From Gammaproteobacteria bacterium (GTDB taxonomy: Bacteria; Pseudomonadota; Gammaproteobacteria; UBA6186; Azoamicaceae): DNA of 33,214 bases. The stretch is taken from the NCBI GenBank assembly GCA_030431675.1, contig JAUIIV010000012.1, forward strand, positions 1 to 33,214, in the 5' to 3' direction. Below, in pieces: positions 25,623 through 33,214 of this stretch (the first letter of the stretch is position 1; the number at the start of each line of letters is the position of its first letter). Under the pieces are notes generated by a model, which was given only the letters and a program-made list of their open reading frames with translations, was not told the origin of the DNA and did no database searches. Made by a program: the position numbers and the translations under genes.

Positions 25623-26798
25623 ATGATAGAAAGAGAAGCTCAAATAATTGTTACAGAACAGCTACATAGGTCACCAGCTGTTGCCATTTTAGGTCCACGC
25701 CAAGTTGGAAAAACCACTTTAGCTAAACAAGTAGCTGCCTCTTGGGATTCTGATTCGCTCTACATAGATCTAGAACGGCCATCAGATGTCGCAAGACTAC
25801 GCGATGCAGAGCTATTCCTACAAGAACAGACTCATAAATTAATAATTATTGACGAAATTCAACGTAAACCTGATCTTTTCCAACTATTAAGATCTGTTAT
25901 AGACGAGCGAAAAGCAAATGGAGAAAAGTGTGGCCAATTTCTTCTGCTTGGGTCTGCAGCAATTGAATTAGTTCAAGGCGTATCTGAAACACTTGCTGGC
26001 CGTATTGCTTTTTTTGACTTAGGTCCACTAAATATTCTAGAAACAACATCTAATAATAGCGAAAAACTCTGGCTCCGAGGTGGATTTCCTGATAGCTTTC
26101 TAGCATCGAATGACAGAGACAGCTTTGAGTGGCGTGAAAGTTTTATAATTAGTTATTTAGAAAAAGATATACCTGCACTTGGGCCACGCATTCCAAGTGA
26201 GACATTAAGACTATTTTGGACAATGCTGGCACATAATCAAGGTCAAATAATTAATAAATCACAGATAGCATCAAGCTTAGGAGTAAGCGTAACTACAATA
26301 ACCAGGTACCTAGATCTTTTAGTAGACCTAATGCTCATTCGCCCACTAAGACCTTGGTCTGGCAATATAAAAAAACGTTTAGTAAAAAGTCCAAAATATT
26401 TTGTACGAGATAGTGGTTTGGTACACAGCTTATTAAACATTGTAACGAATAACGATTTAGCTGGACATCCTATTGCAGGAAAAAGCTGGGAAACATTTAT
26501 TATAGAGAATATATTATCAGTTTTAAAAAAAGGTGTGGTTCCACTTTTCTATGAAGCAACAGGCGCTGCAGAAATTGATTTAGTCTTAGAATATGGTAGT
26601 CAACGCCGAGTAGGGATAGAAATCAAAAGATCGCTAAGTCCAAAAATTAATAAAGGTTTTTTTTCAGCATGCAAAGACATAAATATTACAGACAAATTTC
26701 TTGTATACGCAGGAACAGAAAATTATAAATATGCAAAAGACATAGAAGTTGTTAGCCCCAGAAGAATATTAGAAATCATTAAAAATTTTAACCCTTAA
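25623..26798 (+). CDS. AAA ATPase with DUF4143 C-terminal domain
   Basis: These P-loop ATPases are common, mobile and poorly understood. Walker A is LGPRQVGKTTLAK (about 23-35) and Walker B is KLIIIDEIQRKP (72-83). LLLGSAAIELVQGVSETLAG matches the sensor region of the AAA_14 family, where LLTGS is usual. A winged helix-turn-helix is seen at about 210-240 (NKSQIASSLGVSVTTITRYL). The DUF4143 part ends in a PD-(D/E)xK-nuclease-like pattern: Glu290, Asp319 in AAEIDLVLEYG, and EIK at 333-335. Length is 391 residues, normal for the family. It follows the 944-residue gene by 96 bases that contain a strong palindrome, so it may have its own control. It converges on the eptA-type gene with a 6-base gap. 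Biological role unknown. Confidence 0.9.
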   Translation: MIEREAQIIVTEQLHRSPAVAILGPRQVGKTTLAKQVAASWDSDSLYIDLERPSDVARLRDAELFLQEQTHKLIIIDEIQRKPDLFQLLRSVIDERKANGEKCGQFLLLGSAAIELVQGVSETLAGRIAFFDLGPLNILETTSNNSEKLWLRGGFPDSFLASNDRDSFEWRESFIISYLEKDIPALGPRIPSETLRLFWTMLAHNQGQIINKSQIASSLGVSVTTITRYLDLLVDLMLIRPLRPWSGNIKKRLVKSPKYFVRDSGLVHSLLNIVTNNDLAGHPIAGKSWETFIIENILSVLKKGVVPLFYEATGAAEIDLVLEYGSQRRVGIEIKRSLSPKINKGFFSACKDINITDKFLVYAGTENYKYAKDIEVVSPRRILEIIKNFNP

Positions 26799-26804
26799 TG
26801 CAAA

Positions 26805-28379
26805 CTACTCAATTGCCTGATGAGCCAACTGGATGTCTGGAGTCTGCAATCCATGCAAAATATCTAATTCAGCCAAGTATACTGAACTCGTAACATCAAA
26901 AATACCTAGCAAGGTGTGAAAAAGATTGTCATGTGATAAATCATTTTGATGCTTTGCCTGTAGCATCTGCTGATTAATAGGAAAATCTTTGCTTGTCCAC
27001 ATAAAAAATGGAATATATATTTGTTCTTTAGGTGCTATCCAATAAGGCATAGCGTGCAAGTAAATACCGTTTTCACCTAAAGACTGACCATGATCAGATA
27101 TATACAACATAGCAGTATTATATGTATTAGAATTATGCTCCAATATCTTAATTACTTGATCTAAAAAGAAGTCTGTATATAAAATTATATTATCGTAAGT
27201 GTTAACAATCTGCTCATCTGTGCAATAATGAATCTCATTAGAATCACAAGTCGGCATAAATTGTTTAAACTGCTGTGGATAGCGCTTATAGTATGCTGGA
27301 CCGTGATTACCCTTCTTATGCAAAACCATGAGTTGATCGCCATCACTTTGATCAATTCTATCCTGTATATTATGTAATAGTACTTCATCATAACATTCAA
27401 AATTGTTACAATATGGCTGAATATCAGTAAAGTTAAAATCATCTAGCTCTACCCTTTCACAGACTCCTTTACAACCACTATCATTATCGCGCCATAACAC
27501 CCGCACATTGCTACGTTGCAAAATATCTAATACATTCTCCGTATATCTACCACGTATATAAGAATATTCCTGCCGCGGAAACACCGAAAACATACAAGGT
27601 ACTGATATTGATGTCTCCGTACCACAAGCCTGCACTGACTCAAAACTTATAATGTCACCACGCTGTGACAATATAGGATTGGTATTACGCACATAACCAT
27701 TTAACTTCTGATTTGCTGCTCTATCTGATTCGCCCACTACTAAAATTACTAATTTGGGTTTATTCCCTACTAGTGTACGTTTTGGAGATGAGTCCAAAAT
27801 TGCTAATTCCTTACCCCCTGTCTCACTAATATAGTGCCAACTATATTTTGCCATTGAATATATTGGGCGCACCGGGTTTGCATAGTAACGCACAGTACGA
27901 TGATTACGAATAAATGATAGATAGTTCTTACTAAATAAGGCAACGTCCCCAGCCATCAATACCAAACATAACCCCATAACTACACAATTTCGCTTAAAGC
28001 CAGGGTACTGGTACTTCTTTCTCCAAATAAGTATTGCCGGCAATATGAAGAGAAATGATAAATAACCAACTAAACGCCAAGATATTAAGTCGTACACCTC
28101 ATGAGAGTCAGTTTCAGTAAAAGTCTGGAATGCTTGTGTAGATACAACAAAGCCATAAGTATCCATCGCAAAGGCACTCACTGCCGCAACTAGCAATCCG
28201 AAGATCATAATCGGCTTTAGGGTATACCTATAATTAAAAAGAGTAAAAAATAAATAAAGCAGTGCAAATAAGAAAACTGCTATAGAAGTTATAAAAGGCA
28301 CCTGCGCAACCACAGCCATCTGCTGCCAGAAACTGATGTTATAAAAGCAAAGTAAACCTAAACAAAGCGAAGCAACCAA
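26805..28379 (-). CDS. eptA: EptA-type lipid A phosphoethanolamine transferase
   Basis: The protein matches EptA along its whole length. Five membrane segments lie in about residues 4-150, followed by a periplasmic alkaline-phosphatase-fold domain. VVGESDRAANQKLNGY corresponds to the nucleophile and zinc motif VVGETSRA; Glu217 is kept but the nucleophile is Ser218 instead of Thr. ACGTETSISVPCMFS, WRDNDSGCKG, NTYDN and ISDHGQSLGENGIYLH (zinc ligands Asp429 and His430) are also conserved, with Gln in place of the Glu of DHGE. EptA adds phosphoethanolamine to lipid A and protects against cationic peptides. The start appears to be TTG at 28379, with AAGGA six bases upstream and an in-frame stop shortly before. 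Length is 524 residues (E. coli 547). It is divergent from rne. Confidence 0.9.
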   Translation of the reverse strand: MVASLCLGLLCFYNISFWQQMAVVAQVPFITSIAVFLFALLYLFFTLFNYRYTLKPIMIFGLLVAAVSAFAMDTYGFVVSTQAFQTFTETDSHEVYDLISWRLVGYLSFLFILPAILIWRKKYQYPGFKRNCVVMGLCLVLMAGDVALFSKNYLSFIRNHRTVRYYANPVRPIYSMAKYSWHYISETGGKELAILDSSPKRTLVGNKPKLVILVVGESDRAANQKLNGYVRNTNPILSQRGDIISFESVQACGTETSISVPCMFSVFPRQEYSYIRGRYTENVLDILQRSNVRVLWRDNDSGCKGVCERVELDDFNFTDIQPYCNNFECYDEVLLHNIQDRIDQSDGDQLMVLHKKGNHGPAYYKRYPQQFKQFMPTCDSNEIHYCTDEQIVNTYDNIILYTDFFLDQVIKILEHNSNTYNTAMLYISDHGQSLGENGIYLHAMPYWIAPKEQIYIPFFMWTSKDFPINQQMLQAKHQNDLSHDNLFHTLLGIFDVTSSVYLAELDILHGLQTPDIQLAHQAIE

Positions 28380-28454
28380 ATGCCATCCTTAAGGCGATTT
28401 AGTGTATTACCATCAATATACTACTACACGAGCCCTAATGGATCTAGCGCGGTT

Positions 28455-28460
28455 TATAAT
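28455..28460 (+). promoter_or_regulatory. Candidate -10 element of the rne promoter
   Basis: An exact TATAAT lies 109 bases before the rne start, in the 189-base divergent region. No convincing -35 hexamer is seen at 16-18 bases upstream. If used, it would give an rne leader of about 100 bases that contains the hairpin at 28507-28533. Confidence 0.3.
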
Positions 28461-28506
28461 TTTTTGATAACATCAAAGCAGAGTTTTAGAGGACTAATGC
28501 CCAATT

Positions 28507-28533
28507 GCCGTAAAAACTTAGTTAGTCTACGGC
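28507..28533 (+). promoter_or_regulatory. Hairpin in the rne leader
   Basis: GCCGTA (28507-28512) pairs perfectly with TACGGC (28528-28533), and ACT/AGT inside can extend the stem around a short loop. In E. coli the rne leader forms hairpins that RNase E itself binds to control its own mRNA, so this could be an equivalent. The sequence is not alignable to the E. coli leader by eye, and the function is inferred from position alone. Confidence 0.4.
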
Positions 28534-28568
28534 TTAAATATTATAGATCAATTTTACAATGGTAAATT

Positions 28569-30512
28569 ATGACGAACAGAATGTTAATAAACGCGTCCCA
28601 AGCAGAAGAGGTACGTGTTGCGATAGTACATGGATCGCGCTTAGAAAACCTAGATATAGAAATACTTGGTAAGGAACAACAAAAGGCAAATATCTACAAA
28701 GGAAAAATTACCCGCATTGAGCCAAGCTTAGAGGCAGTTTTTGTAGATTACGGCGCTGAGCGTCACGGTTTTTTGCCCTTTAGAGAGATAGCCAAAAGCT
28801 ACTTTAATAAGCCAGACACAGAAGACGAAAAATCTTCCATTCGGGACAAGTTAAAGGAAGGCCAAGAATTAATTGTACAGATAGAAAAGGAGACCCGTGG
28901 TAATAAGGGTGCAGCCTTAACTACTTATATTAGCCTGGCAGGATGTTATTTAGTCCTTATGCCAATGAGCCCTTCTGCTGGTGGCATTTCACGCCGCATA
29001 GATGGTGATGATAGGGAAGTTATTCGCGAAGCATTGAGTCAGTTGCAGATGCCAGAAGGTATGGGCGTCATCGTTCGCACTGCTGGGGTTGGTCGTGACA
29101 TCAAAGACTTACAATGGGACATAGATGTACTCATTAAGCAATGGCGAGCAATTGAAGAAGCAGCACAGAGCCGCCCTGCCCCTTTTCTTATTTTTCAAGA
29201 AAGTAGCGTTGTGGTACGCGCAATACGCGATCACCTGCGTCCTGATATCAACGAAATTTTGGTAGATACGCCTAATGTATTTGATGAAGTAAGTACTAGT
29301 ATCCAGATGATGCGCCCTGACTATATAAGCAAGGTAAAATTATACAACGATAGCATCCCGCTATTTAGTCGCTTCCAAATAGAAAGCCAAATAGAAATGG
29401 CGTTCCAACGTGAAGTTACCCTGCCATCTGGTGGGTCAATAGTAATCGACCACACTGAAGCTTTAGTCTCTATAGATATAAATAGTGCACGTGCTACAAA
29501 AGGTGGAGATATTGAAGAGACTGCACTACAAACAAACCTTGAGGCAGCAGAAGAGATTGCTCGCCAATTGCGCTTACGTGATATTGGTGGATTAATAGTA
29601 ATTGACTTTATTGATATGGCAGTAAGCCGTAATCAACGCGAAGTAGAGCAAAAGTTACGTCAAGCATTAGAGGTTGACCGAGCACGTGTACAGGTAGGCA
29701 AAATCTCTCGCTTCGGTTTACTTGAAATGTCGAGACAACGTTTGCGCCCTGCACTTGCTACTGCCCGCGATATTATTTGCCCACGCTGTTTAGGGCAAGG
29801 ATCTATTCGTGGAGTGGAAGTACTCGCAATTAACGTATTACGTCTAGTAGAAGAAGAAGCCATCAAAGACGGCACTGCCAAAGTATTAATTGAAGTACCA
29901 GTTAAAGTAGCTACATATTTAATTAATGAAAAGCGCCAAGCTATTTTAGATATAGAACGTAAACATAGATTAAACTTGATTGTAATACCAAGTGATCACT
30001 TGGTAACACCTAATTACCAAATTACACGTCTAAAACGCGAAACTACAAGTGATGATGCAAGCTACACTATGGCTTCTAAAGCAGAAATACCTGGCCATCA
30101 GTATGCCGAAGATACCAATACTTCTGCTAAGACTGAAGCAGCTGTTGTTTCAAATATAAATCTAGACTCTGCACCTAAGCCAAACCTTATTAAGCGTTTC
30201 TTTACTTCGCTAATAAGCACTGAAGAAAAGAAGCCTGTGGCTAAAAAATCAACTAGTGGTGCAAGACGCCCAGCTAAAGGTTCGCATAAGCGCCATCGTC
30301 CAAATCGCAAACGCACTCATAACAATAATAAGCGACATGCAGCGCATAAATCAGCTAATGATAACAATCAAAAGACCAGCACAGAAAATACTGGCTCTAG
30401 TGCTAGCAAAGCAGCTCCAGCTAAGAAAACAAATAATAAACCGAGGAGAAGCAAGAACCATTACCGCAAAACGCGTGGTAATCGTAAAGAATCAACCTCG
30501 GAGGTTGGTTAA
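28569..30512 (+). CDS. rne: Ribonuclease E, short form
   Basis: RNase E is the main endonuclease of mRNA decay and rRNA/tRNA processing. The S1 domain covers about 38-125 (GKITRIEPSLEAVFVDYGAE). The 5' sensor includes VRTAGVGRD (about 169-177). The catalytic Asp303 and Asp346 (VSIDINSARATKG and GLIVIDFIDM) and zinc-link Cys404 and Cys407 (CPRCLGQG) fall at exactly the E. coli numbers. After about residue 500 the chain becomes low-complexity: Lys-, Arg-, Asn- and Ala-rich, probably RNA-binding and disordered. Length is 647 against 1061 in E. coli, so most of the degradosome scaffold is missing and no enolase or PNPase docking site is recognisable. RNase E rather than RNase G is supported by the basic tail and rluC context. 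Confidence 0.94.
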   Translation: MTNRMLINASQAEEVRVAIVHGSRLENLDIEILGKEQQKANIYKGKITRIEPSLEAVFVDYGAERHGFLPFREIAKSYFNKPDTEDEKSSIRDKLKEGQELIVQIEKETRGNKGAALTTYISLAGCYLVLMPMSPSAGGISRRIDGDDREVIREALSQLQMPEGMGVIVRTAGVGRDIKDLQWDIDVLIKQWRAIEEAAQSRPAPFLIFQESSVVVRAIRDHLRPDINEILVDTPNVFDEVSTSIQMMRPDYISKVKLYNDSIPLFSRFQIESQIEMAFQREVTLPSGGSIVIDHTEALVSIDINSARATKGGDIEETALQTNLEAAEEIARQLRLRDIGGLIVIDFIDMAVSRNQREVEQKLRQALEVDRARVQVGKISRFGLLEMSRQRLRPALATARDIICPRCLGQGSIRGVEVLAINVLRLVEEEAIKDGTAKVLIEVPVKVATYLINEKRQAILDIERKHRLNLIVIPSDHLVTPNYQITRLKRETTSDDASYTMASKAEIPGHQYAEDTNTSAKTEAAVVSNINLDSAPKPNLIKRFFTSLISTEEKKPVAKKSTSGARRPAKGSHKRHRPNRKRTHNNNKRHAAHKSANDNNQKTSTENTGSSASKAAPAKKTNNKPRRSKNHYRKTRGNRKESTSEVG

Positions 30513-30518
30513 TGTTAT

Positions 30519-31523
30519 ATGAAAAACTTTTTACGTCTGGTTACACCTTATTTTTATAGTGAGCAGAAACGCTATGCGCGCTGGGGTATGGTACTATTAG
30601 TACTGCTATCCCAGTGTGGCACTGGTTTTGCATACCTTTTTATTCAGTGGAATCGAAGATTCTATGATGCACTGGAGTCAAAAAGCCCGCGAGAGTTTTT
30701 ATATCAATCCTTAATATTTGCTCTACTCGCTGTTACATGGGTTGCTATTACCAGCGCATCTAAATATTTTAGCCAACAATACGCAGTAAAATGGCGTATG
30801 TGGATGACAGATAAAGCCTTAAATTCTTGGGTAGATAATGATCAACGTGGTGAGCTAGAGGGATCCGATCAACGTATTCAAGAAGATTTAATGCGTTTTA
30901 CACTATTGTTTGAACGATTCTTTATTGACTGCTTCAACGCCTTTTTACTTATAATCTTATTCATTCCATTGCTATTTTCTATTACCAACAAACTTTACCT
31001 TGGTACATTACCCTTAGGATGGCTGCTTTTTGTAGTGGTTGTAGCTTACACAAGCCTAGGCATGTTTATTTCCGCTAAAATTGCCAACCCTTTAGTACAA
31101 TTAGAGTATGACAATCAAAAGTTAGAAGCAGAGTTACGCTATAACTTGGTGCATGTACGCGATGGAGCCACAGTAAAAGCTAGCTTCTTTGATAGCATGT
31201 TATCAGGTATTACTGGTAACTATAACCTGATCTACCGTCGCCAATTCAATTTCAACATTTGGCAACGCGCATATGATCAATTTTCTTTCTTGATCCCATT
31301 TGCTTTACTTGCCAGCAACTACTTTGCTGGCATGTTAACCCTAGGCATGTTAATGCAAATTAAATCTACCTTTTCACGTATTCGCAATAGTATGGCTTAT
31401 CTACTTGATCACTATACAGAGTTAACAGAAATGGCTGCCATCTCTAAGCGATTAGTAGAGTTTTACCAATGTGTAGATATATTAGAACAAGTTGAGCCTG
31501 GTAAAGCACTGGCTAGCTATTAA
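30519..31523 (+). CDS. SbmA/BacA-like peptide transporter
   Basis: SbmA/BacA proteins are inner-membrane, proton-driven importers of antimicrobial peptides and other molecules. BacA is required by some rhizobia and Brucella for survival inside host cells. The match to SbmA is clear in three blocks: GSDQRIQEDLMRFT (SbmA GAAQRVQEDTMRFA), QLEYDNQKLEAELRYNLVHV, and TLGMLMQIKSTFSRIRNSMA with YLLDHYTELTEMAAISKRLV. Several hydrophobic segments span the membrane. The length is 334 residues against 406 for SbmA; the N-terminal helices of SbmA are missing and there is no ATPase domain. It starts 6 bases after the rne stop, so it is probably co-transcribed with rne, an odd pairing. The related ABC (YddA-type) membrane domain is an alternative but less likely match. 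Confidence 0.85.
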   Translation: MKNFLRLVTPYFYSEQKRYARWGMVLLVLLSQCGTGFAYLFIQWNRRFYDALESKSPREFLYQSLIFALLAVTWVAITSASKYFSQQYAVKWRMWMTDKALNSWVDNDQRGELEGSDQRIQEDLMRFTLLFERFFIDCFNAFLLIILFIPLLFSITNKLYLGTLPLGWLLFVVVVAYTSLGMFISAKIANPLVQLEYDNQKLEAELRYNLVHVRDGATVKASFFDSMLSGITGNYNLIYRRQFNFNIWQRAYDQFSFLIPFALLASNYFAGMLTLGMLMQIKSTFSRIRNSMAYLLDHYTELTEMAAISKRLVEFYQCVDILEQVEPGKALASY

Positions 31524-32005
31524 AACTTACTAGGATTCATCCTGCTACAACAAGATTAAAGTTTTACCACAGCGGAATATATTCTAAAATCCTACTAGAA
31601 TAGACTTAATGTACACAGAGTAAGCTCAGGCTTGACGAGACCGCAGCCATGTGCGGTGTATCTAAACAAACTTTGTCTAATATTGAAAATGGCCATGCAA
31701 CAACACAAATAGATTCCATTCTACAAGTATGCGCAGGGCTAGGCATCCATTTATATATAATGCCATAGGATGATGAAGATGATGGCTGGGTCTGAGTTAG
31801 AACTAGATGTATCTTCTGAAGAACAGTCATTTATAGCAGGATAAAAAATTAGTAATTTTATCGCATATAAAAGTCCAATACAAACCCAAAAATATTTGAA
31901 ATTAAAATATGATAGTTCAAGACTTACACTTGAGATTTAGTCTTTGCATATACTGAATACAATTATTAATGCTAGTAAATTGTGTGATCTAGGGCATGAT
32001 CACGA
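31524..32005. other. Decayed intergenic region between the transporter gene and the insertion sequences
   Basis: Apart from the antitoxin remnant at 31610-31795, I find no intact gene here. The sequence is AT-rich with stops in all frames. A short interrupted dyad, GTGATC (31984-31989) and GATCAC (31998-32003), touches the presumed left end of the IS3 element. No clear terminator for the transporter gene is seen after 31523. Confidence 0.6.
31610..31795 (+). pseudogene. HipB/Xre-type antitoxin remnant
   Basis: The frame from 31610 reads KLRLDETAAMCGVSKQTLSN, then IENGHATTQIDSILQVCAGL and GIHLYIMP, and stops at TAG 31766-31768. This is a Xre helix-turn-helix in the HipB style: a recognition helix GVSKQTLSNIENG, then an alanine-leucine-glycine helix (CAGLGI) and a short beta strand. 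The first helix is missing and there is no start codon in frame; the only ATG is inside the domain (31649). After the TAG the same frame continues DDEDDGWV to a TGA, as if the stop interrupted an acidic tail. No HipA toxin gene follows. It is a broken toxin-antitoxin locus. Confidence 0.65.
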
Positions 32006-32920
32006 TAATCTTCCCCCGAATTGACGGACCACCACTTTCATCATGCAGCTAATTCAACCTCACTAGGAGTCCTATAGTCAATAGCTGAGTGCATTCTTTT
32101 TCTATTATAGTACTCCTCTATATACTGGAATATGATTTGCCTGGCCAACTCTCTAGTTTCATATTTACATTGATGCACAAGCTCCACCTTCAATGTATGG
32201 AAAAAACTTTCAGAAATAGCATTATCCCAACAGTTACCCCTTCTACTCATCGAGCCTACAAGACCATTATTCTCAATGATCTTGCGGTATCTGAGTGAAC
32301 AATATTGGCTGCCACGATCTGAATGTACTATTACTCCCGTAGGAAACTTTCTTCTGTATAAAGCCATTAGCAATGCATTACAAACTAATTCTTGCTTCAT
32401 TGTTTTATCCATGGACCATCCTATAATAGCTCTAGAATGCAAATCAACTATTACTGCTAAATACATCCAACCCTCGCCAGTCCTTATATAAGTTATATCA
32501 CCGCACCACTTTTGGTTAACACTTGTTGTGCTAAAATCACGATTTAGAACATTCTTGTAAATAGGCTTAGAGTGTTCAGAATCAGTAGTAACTTTAAATT
32601 TTTTCTTAGCTATAGCCCTTAGATTCATAAACTTCATTCTCCTAGCAACACGGTTAGGGCTACATCTATTATCTAGGGCATTAAGAGCCTTTGTAATCCT
32701 TGGTGAACCATAGCGCATCTTATGCGCAGCAAAGATAGACTTAATAGTTGTATCCAAAGCTTGATTAGATAATTCTCGTTTACCTGGCTTATGTCCCAAC
32801 TAGCCATAATAACCGCTACTACTAACACCTAGAACTGAACACATGACTATTATACTGAACTCTTGTCTATTTTCTTTAATGAAACCGTACTTCACCCGAG
32901 CTCCGTGGCAAAGTAGGTGG
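32006..32920 (-). mobile_element. IS3-family insertion sequence, partial
   Basis: The element contains the OrfB integrase gene on the minus strand. Its downstream end is probably near 32006, where TTCCCCCGAATTGACGGACC resembles an IS3-family terminal repeat. Its upstream part (OrfA and the other end) is cut off at about 32920 by the terminal repeat of an IS30-family element, and may continue beyond the window. Exact ends are uncertain because only one end is visible. Confidence 0.65.
32041..32895 (-). pseudogene. IS3-family transposase OrfB with internal amber stop
   Basis: The product is an rve-fold DDE integrase. In the part from 32799, Asp101 (WCGDITYI), Asp161 (VIVHSDRGSQY) and Glu197 (AISESFFHTLK) give the DD35E spacing, and YGSPRITKALN is the HTH_21 region. 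Upstream, the same frame reads [20 protein letters not shown] and [11 protein letters not shown], then TAG (32800-32802), then LGHKPG. In relatives a Trp codon (TGG) stands just after GYY, so a single G-to-A change explains the stop. A TTG directly after the amber could restart a 252-residue protein, but it would lack the N-terminal 32 residues. OrfA is not seen. Probably inactive unless suppressed. Confidence 0.8.
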
Positions 32921-33214
32921 CTGTAGAATCAACCTGTCATTGCAACACTTTCTATCATTATCTCGTTAGGCGTTTTAAATTTCAATACTTTCCTTGGTCT
33001 ATTGTTTAGTTGTTCAGCAATATTATTTAAGATTTCTTGAGAATGACGACGTAAGCAAGTTTTTTTTGGTAAATATTGCCGAATAAGAGCATTTGTATTT
33101 TCATTCGAGCCTCGTTGCCAAGGACTTTGGGGATCACAGAAGTAAACAGGAACCCCAGTTGCTTTCGTAAGTTCAAGATGTTTTGCTAATTCCATACCTC
33201 GATCCCAAGTTAAT
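32921..33214 (-). mobile_element. IS30-family insertion sequence, truncated by the window edge
   Basis: The element end is marked by CTGTAGAATCAACCTGTCAT beginning at 32921, which resembles IS30-family terminal repeats, and the transposase stop codon lies inside it. It interrupts the IS3-family element, so it is the younger insertion. The other end is outside the window. Confidence 0.75.
32929..33214 (-). CDS. IS30-family transposase, C-terminal part
   Basis: The frame is open to the window edge: LTWDRGMELAKHLELTKATG precedes the block that starts at the ATG at 33195, so the true start lies outside. DPQSPWQRGSNENTNALIRQ contains the catalytic Glu and the SPWQRGxNENxN signature of the IS30 family, and LNNRPRKVLKFKTPNEI is its typical C-terminal region. 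About 94 residues are visible and the 3' end is intact. There is no sign of damage in this part, so the element may be active. Confidence 0.9.
   Translation of the reverse strand, partial: LTWDRGMELAKHLELTKATGVPVYFCDPQSPWQRGSNENTNALIRQYLPKKTCLRRHSQEILNNIAEQLNNRPRKVLKFKTPNEIMIESVAMTG

Noticed and set aside
28380..28565. Small plus-strand open frame just upstream of rne
   Set aside because: It covers the likely promoter and leader of rne, has no ribosome site and no recognisable sequence.
30256..30522. Second open frame overlapping the 3' end of rne
   Set aside because: It is a shadow of the Lys/Asn/Ala-rich tail of RNase E in another frame.
31984..32003. GTGATC/GATCAC dyad at the IS3 boundary as an attachment site
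   Set aside because: Six-base arms with an eight-base spacer are weak, and no second copy is seen at another junction.
32800..32802. Stop-codon reassignment (TAG read as Trp) to explain the transposase stop
   Set aside because: TAG ends rnhB and other intact genes normally, so a point mutation is the simpler reading.

Overview
The window is bacterial, AT-rich and almost certainly gammaproteobacterial. It is built on two gene orders that are conserved in that class. The first is rnhB-lpxB-lpxA-fabZ-lpxD-skp-bamA. The second is tatD-pilZ-holB-tmk-mltG-fabF-acpP-fabG-fabD-fabH-plsX-rpmF-yceD-sppA-rluC, followed by rne on the opposite strand, and it most resembles the Pseudomonas/Legionella arrangement (holB-pilZ-tatD together, sppA next to rluC). 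Usual members are missing: dnaE beside rnhB, pabC between fabF and mltG, and maf and a HAD phosphatase between yceD and rluC. Gene loss, several broken genes, a eukaryotic-type kinase remnant and insertion sequences suggest a host-associated, probably intracellular bacterium with a degrading genome. That lifestyle is inference, and I cannot name the species.

Layout. Positions 1-1232 are accessory and decaying: the 5' end of an unknown leftward gene at the edge, a 5'-truncated eukaryotic-like protein kinase whose catalytic motifs are lost, and an unknown gene that becomes one open frame if a run of five T is lengthened by one. Positions 1240-8097 (minus strand) form a tightly packed envelope operon: RNase HII, lipid A synthesis (LpxB, LpxA, LpxD), FabZ, and the outer-membrane assembly proteins Skp and BamA. 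Positions 8296-13124 (minus) carry a MscS-type channel, TatD, the type IV pilus protein PilZ, a shortened HolB, thymidylate kinase and an MHS-type transporter. A frameshifted, cysteine-rich type IV pilin (plus strand, 13265-13862) lies between the transporter and mltG. Positions 13859-22540 (minus) hold MltG, the fatty-acid synthesis cluster, PlsX, L32, YceD, SppA and RluC.

The rluC-rne junction, normally a short divergent region, has been opened by about 6 kb of accessory DNA (22692-28379). This holds a 944-residue protein of unknown function, an AAA/DUF4143 ATPase whose start codon abuts a perfect 14-bp-arm palindrome, and an EptA-type lipid A phosphoethanolamine transferase with Ser at the usual Thr nucleophile position. 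RNase E (short form) and an SbmA/BacA-like transporter follow on the plus strand. The right end is a decay zone: a HipB-like antitoxin remnant, then an IS3-family element with an amber stop in its transposase, interrupted by an IS30-family element that runs off the window.

How the genes fit together: FabZ and the FabH/FabD/FabG/FabF/ACP set supply the hydroxyacyl-ACP used by LpxA and LpxD. PlsX diverts acyl chains to phospholipid. Skp and BamA assemble the outer membrane. EptA and the SbmA/BacA-like protein both point to coping with cationic antimicrobial peptides. I see no tRNA, rRNA or CRISPR array. The best candidate for something undescribed is the 944-residue protein with its ATPase neighbour.
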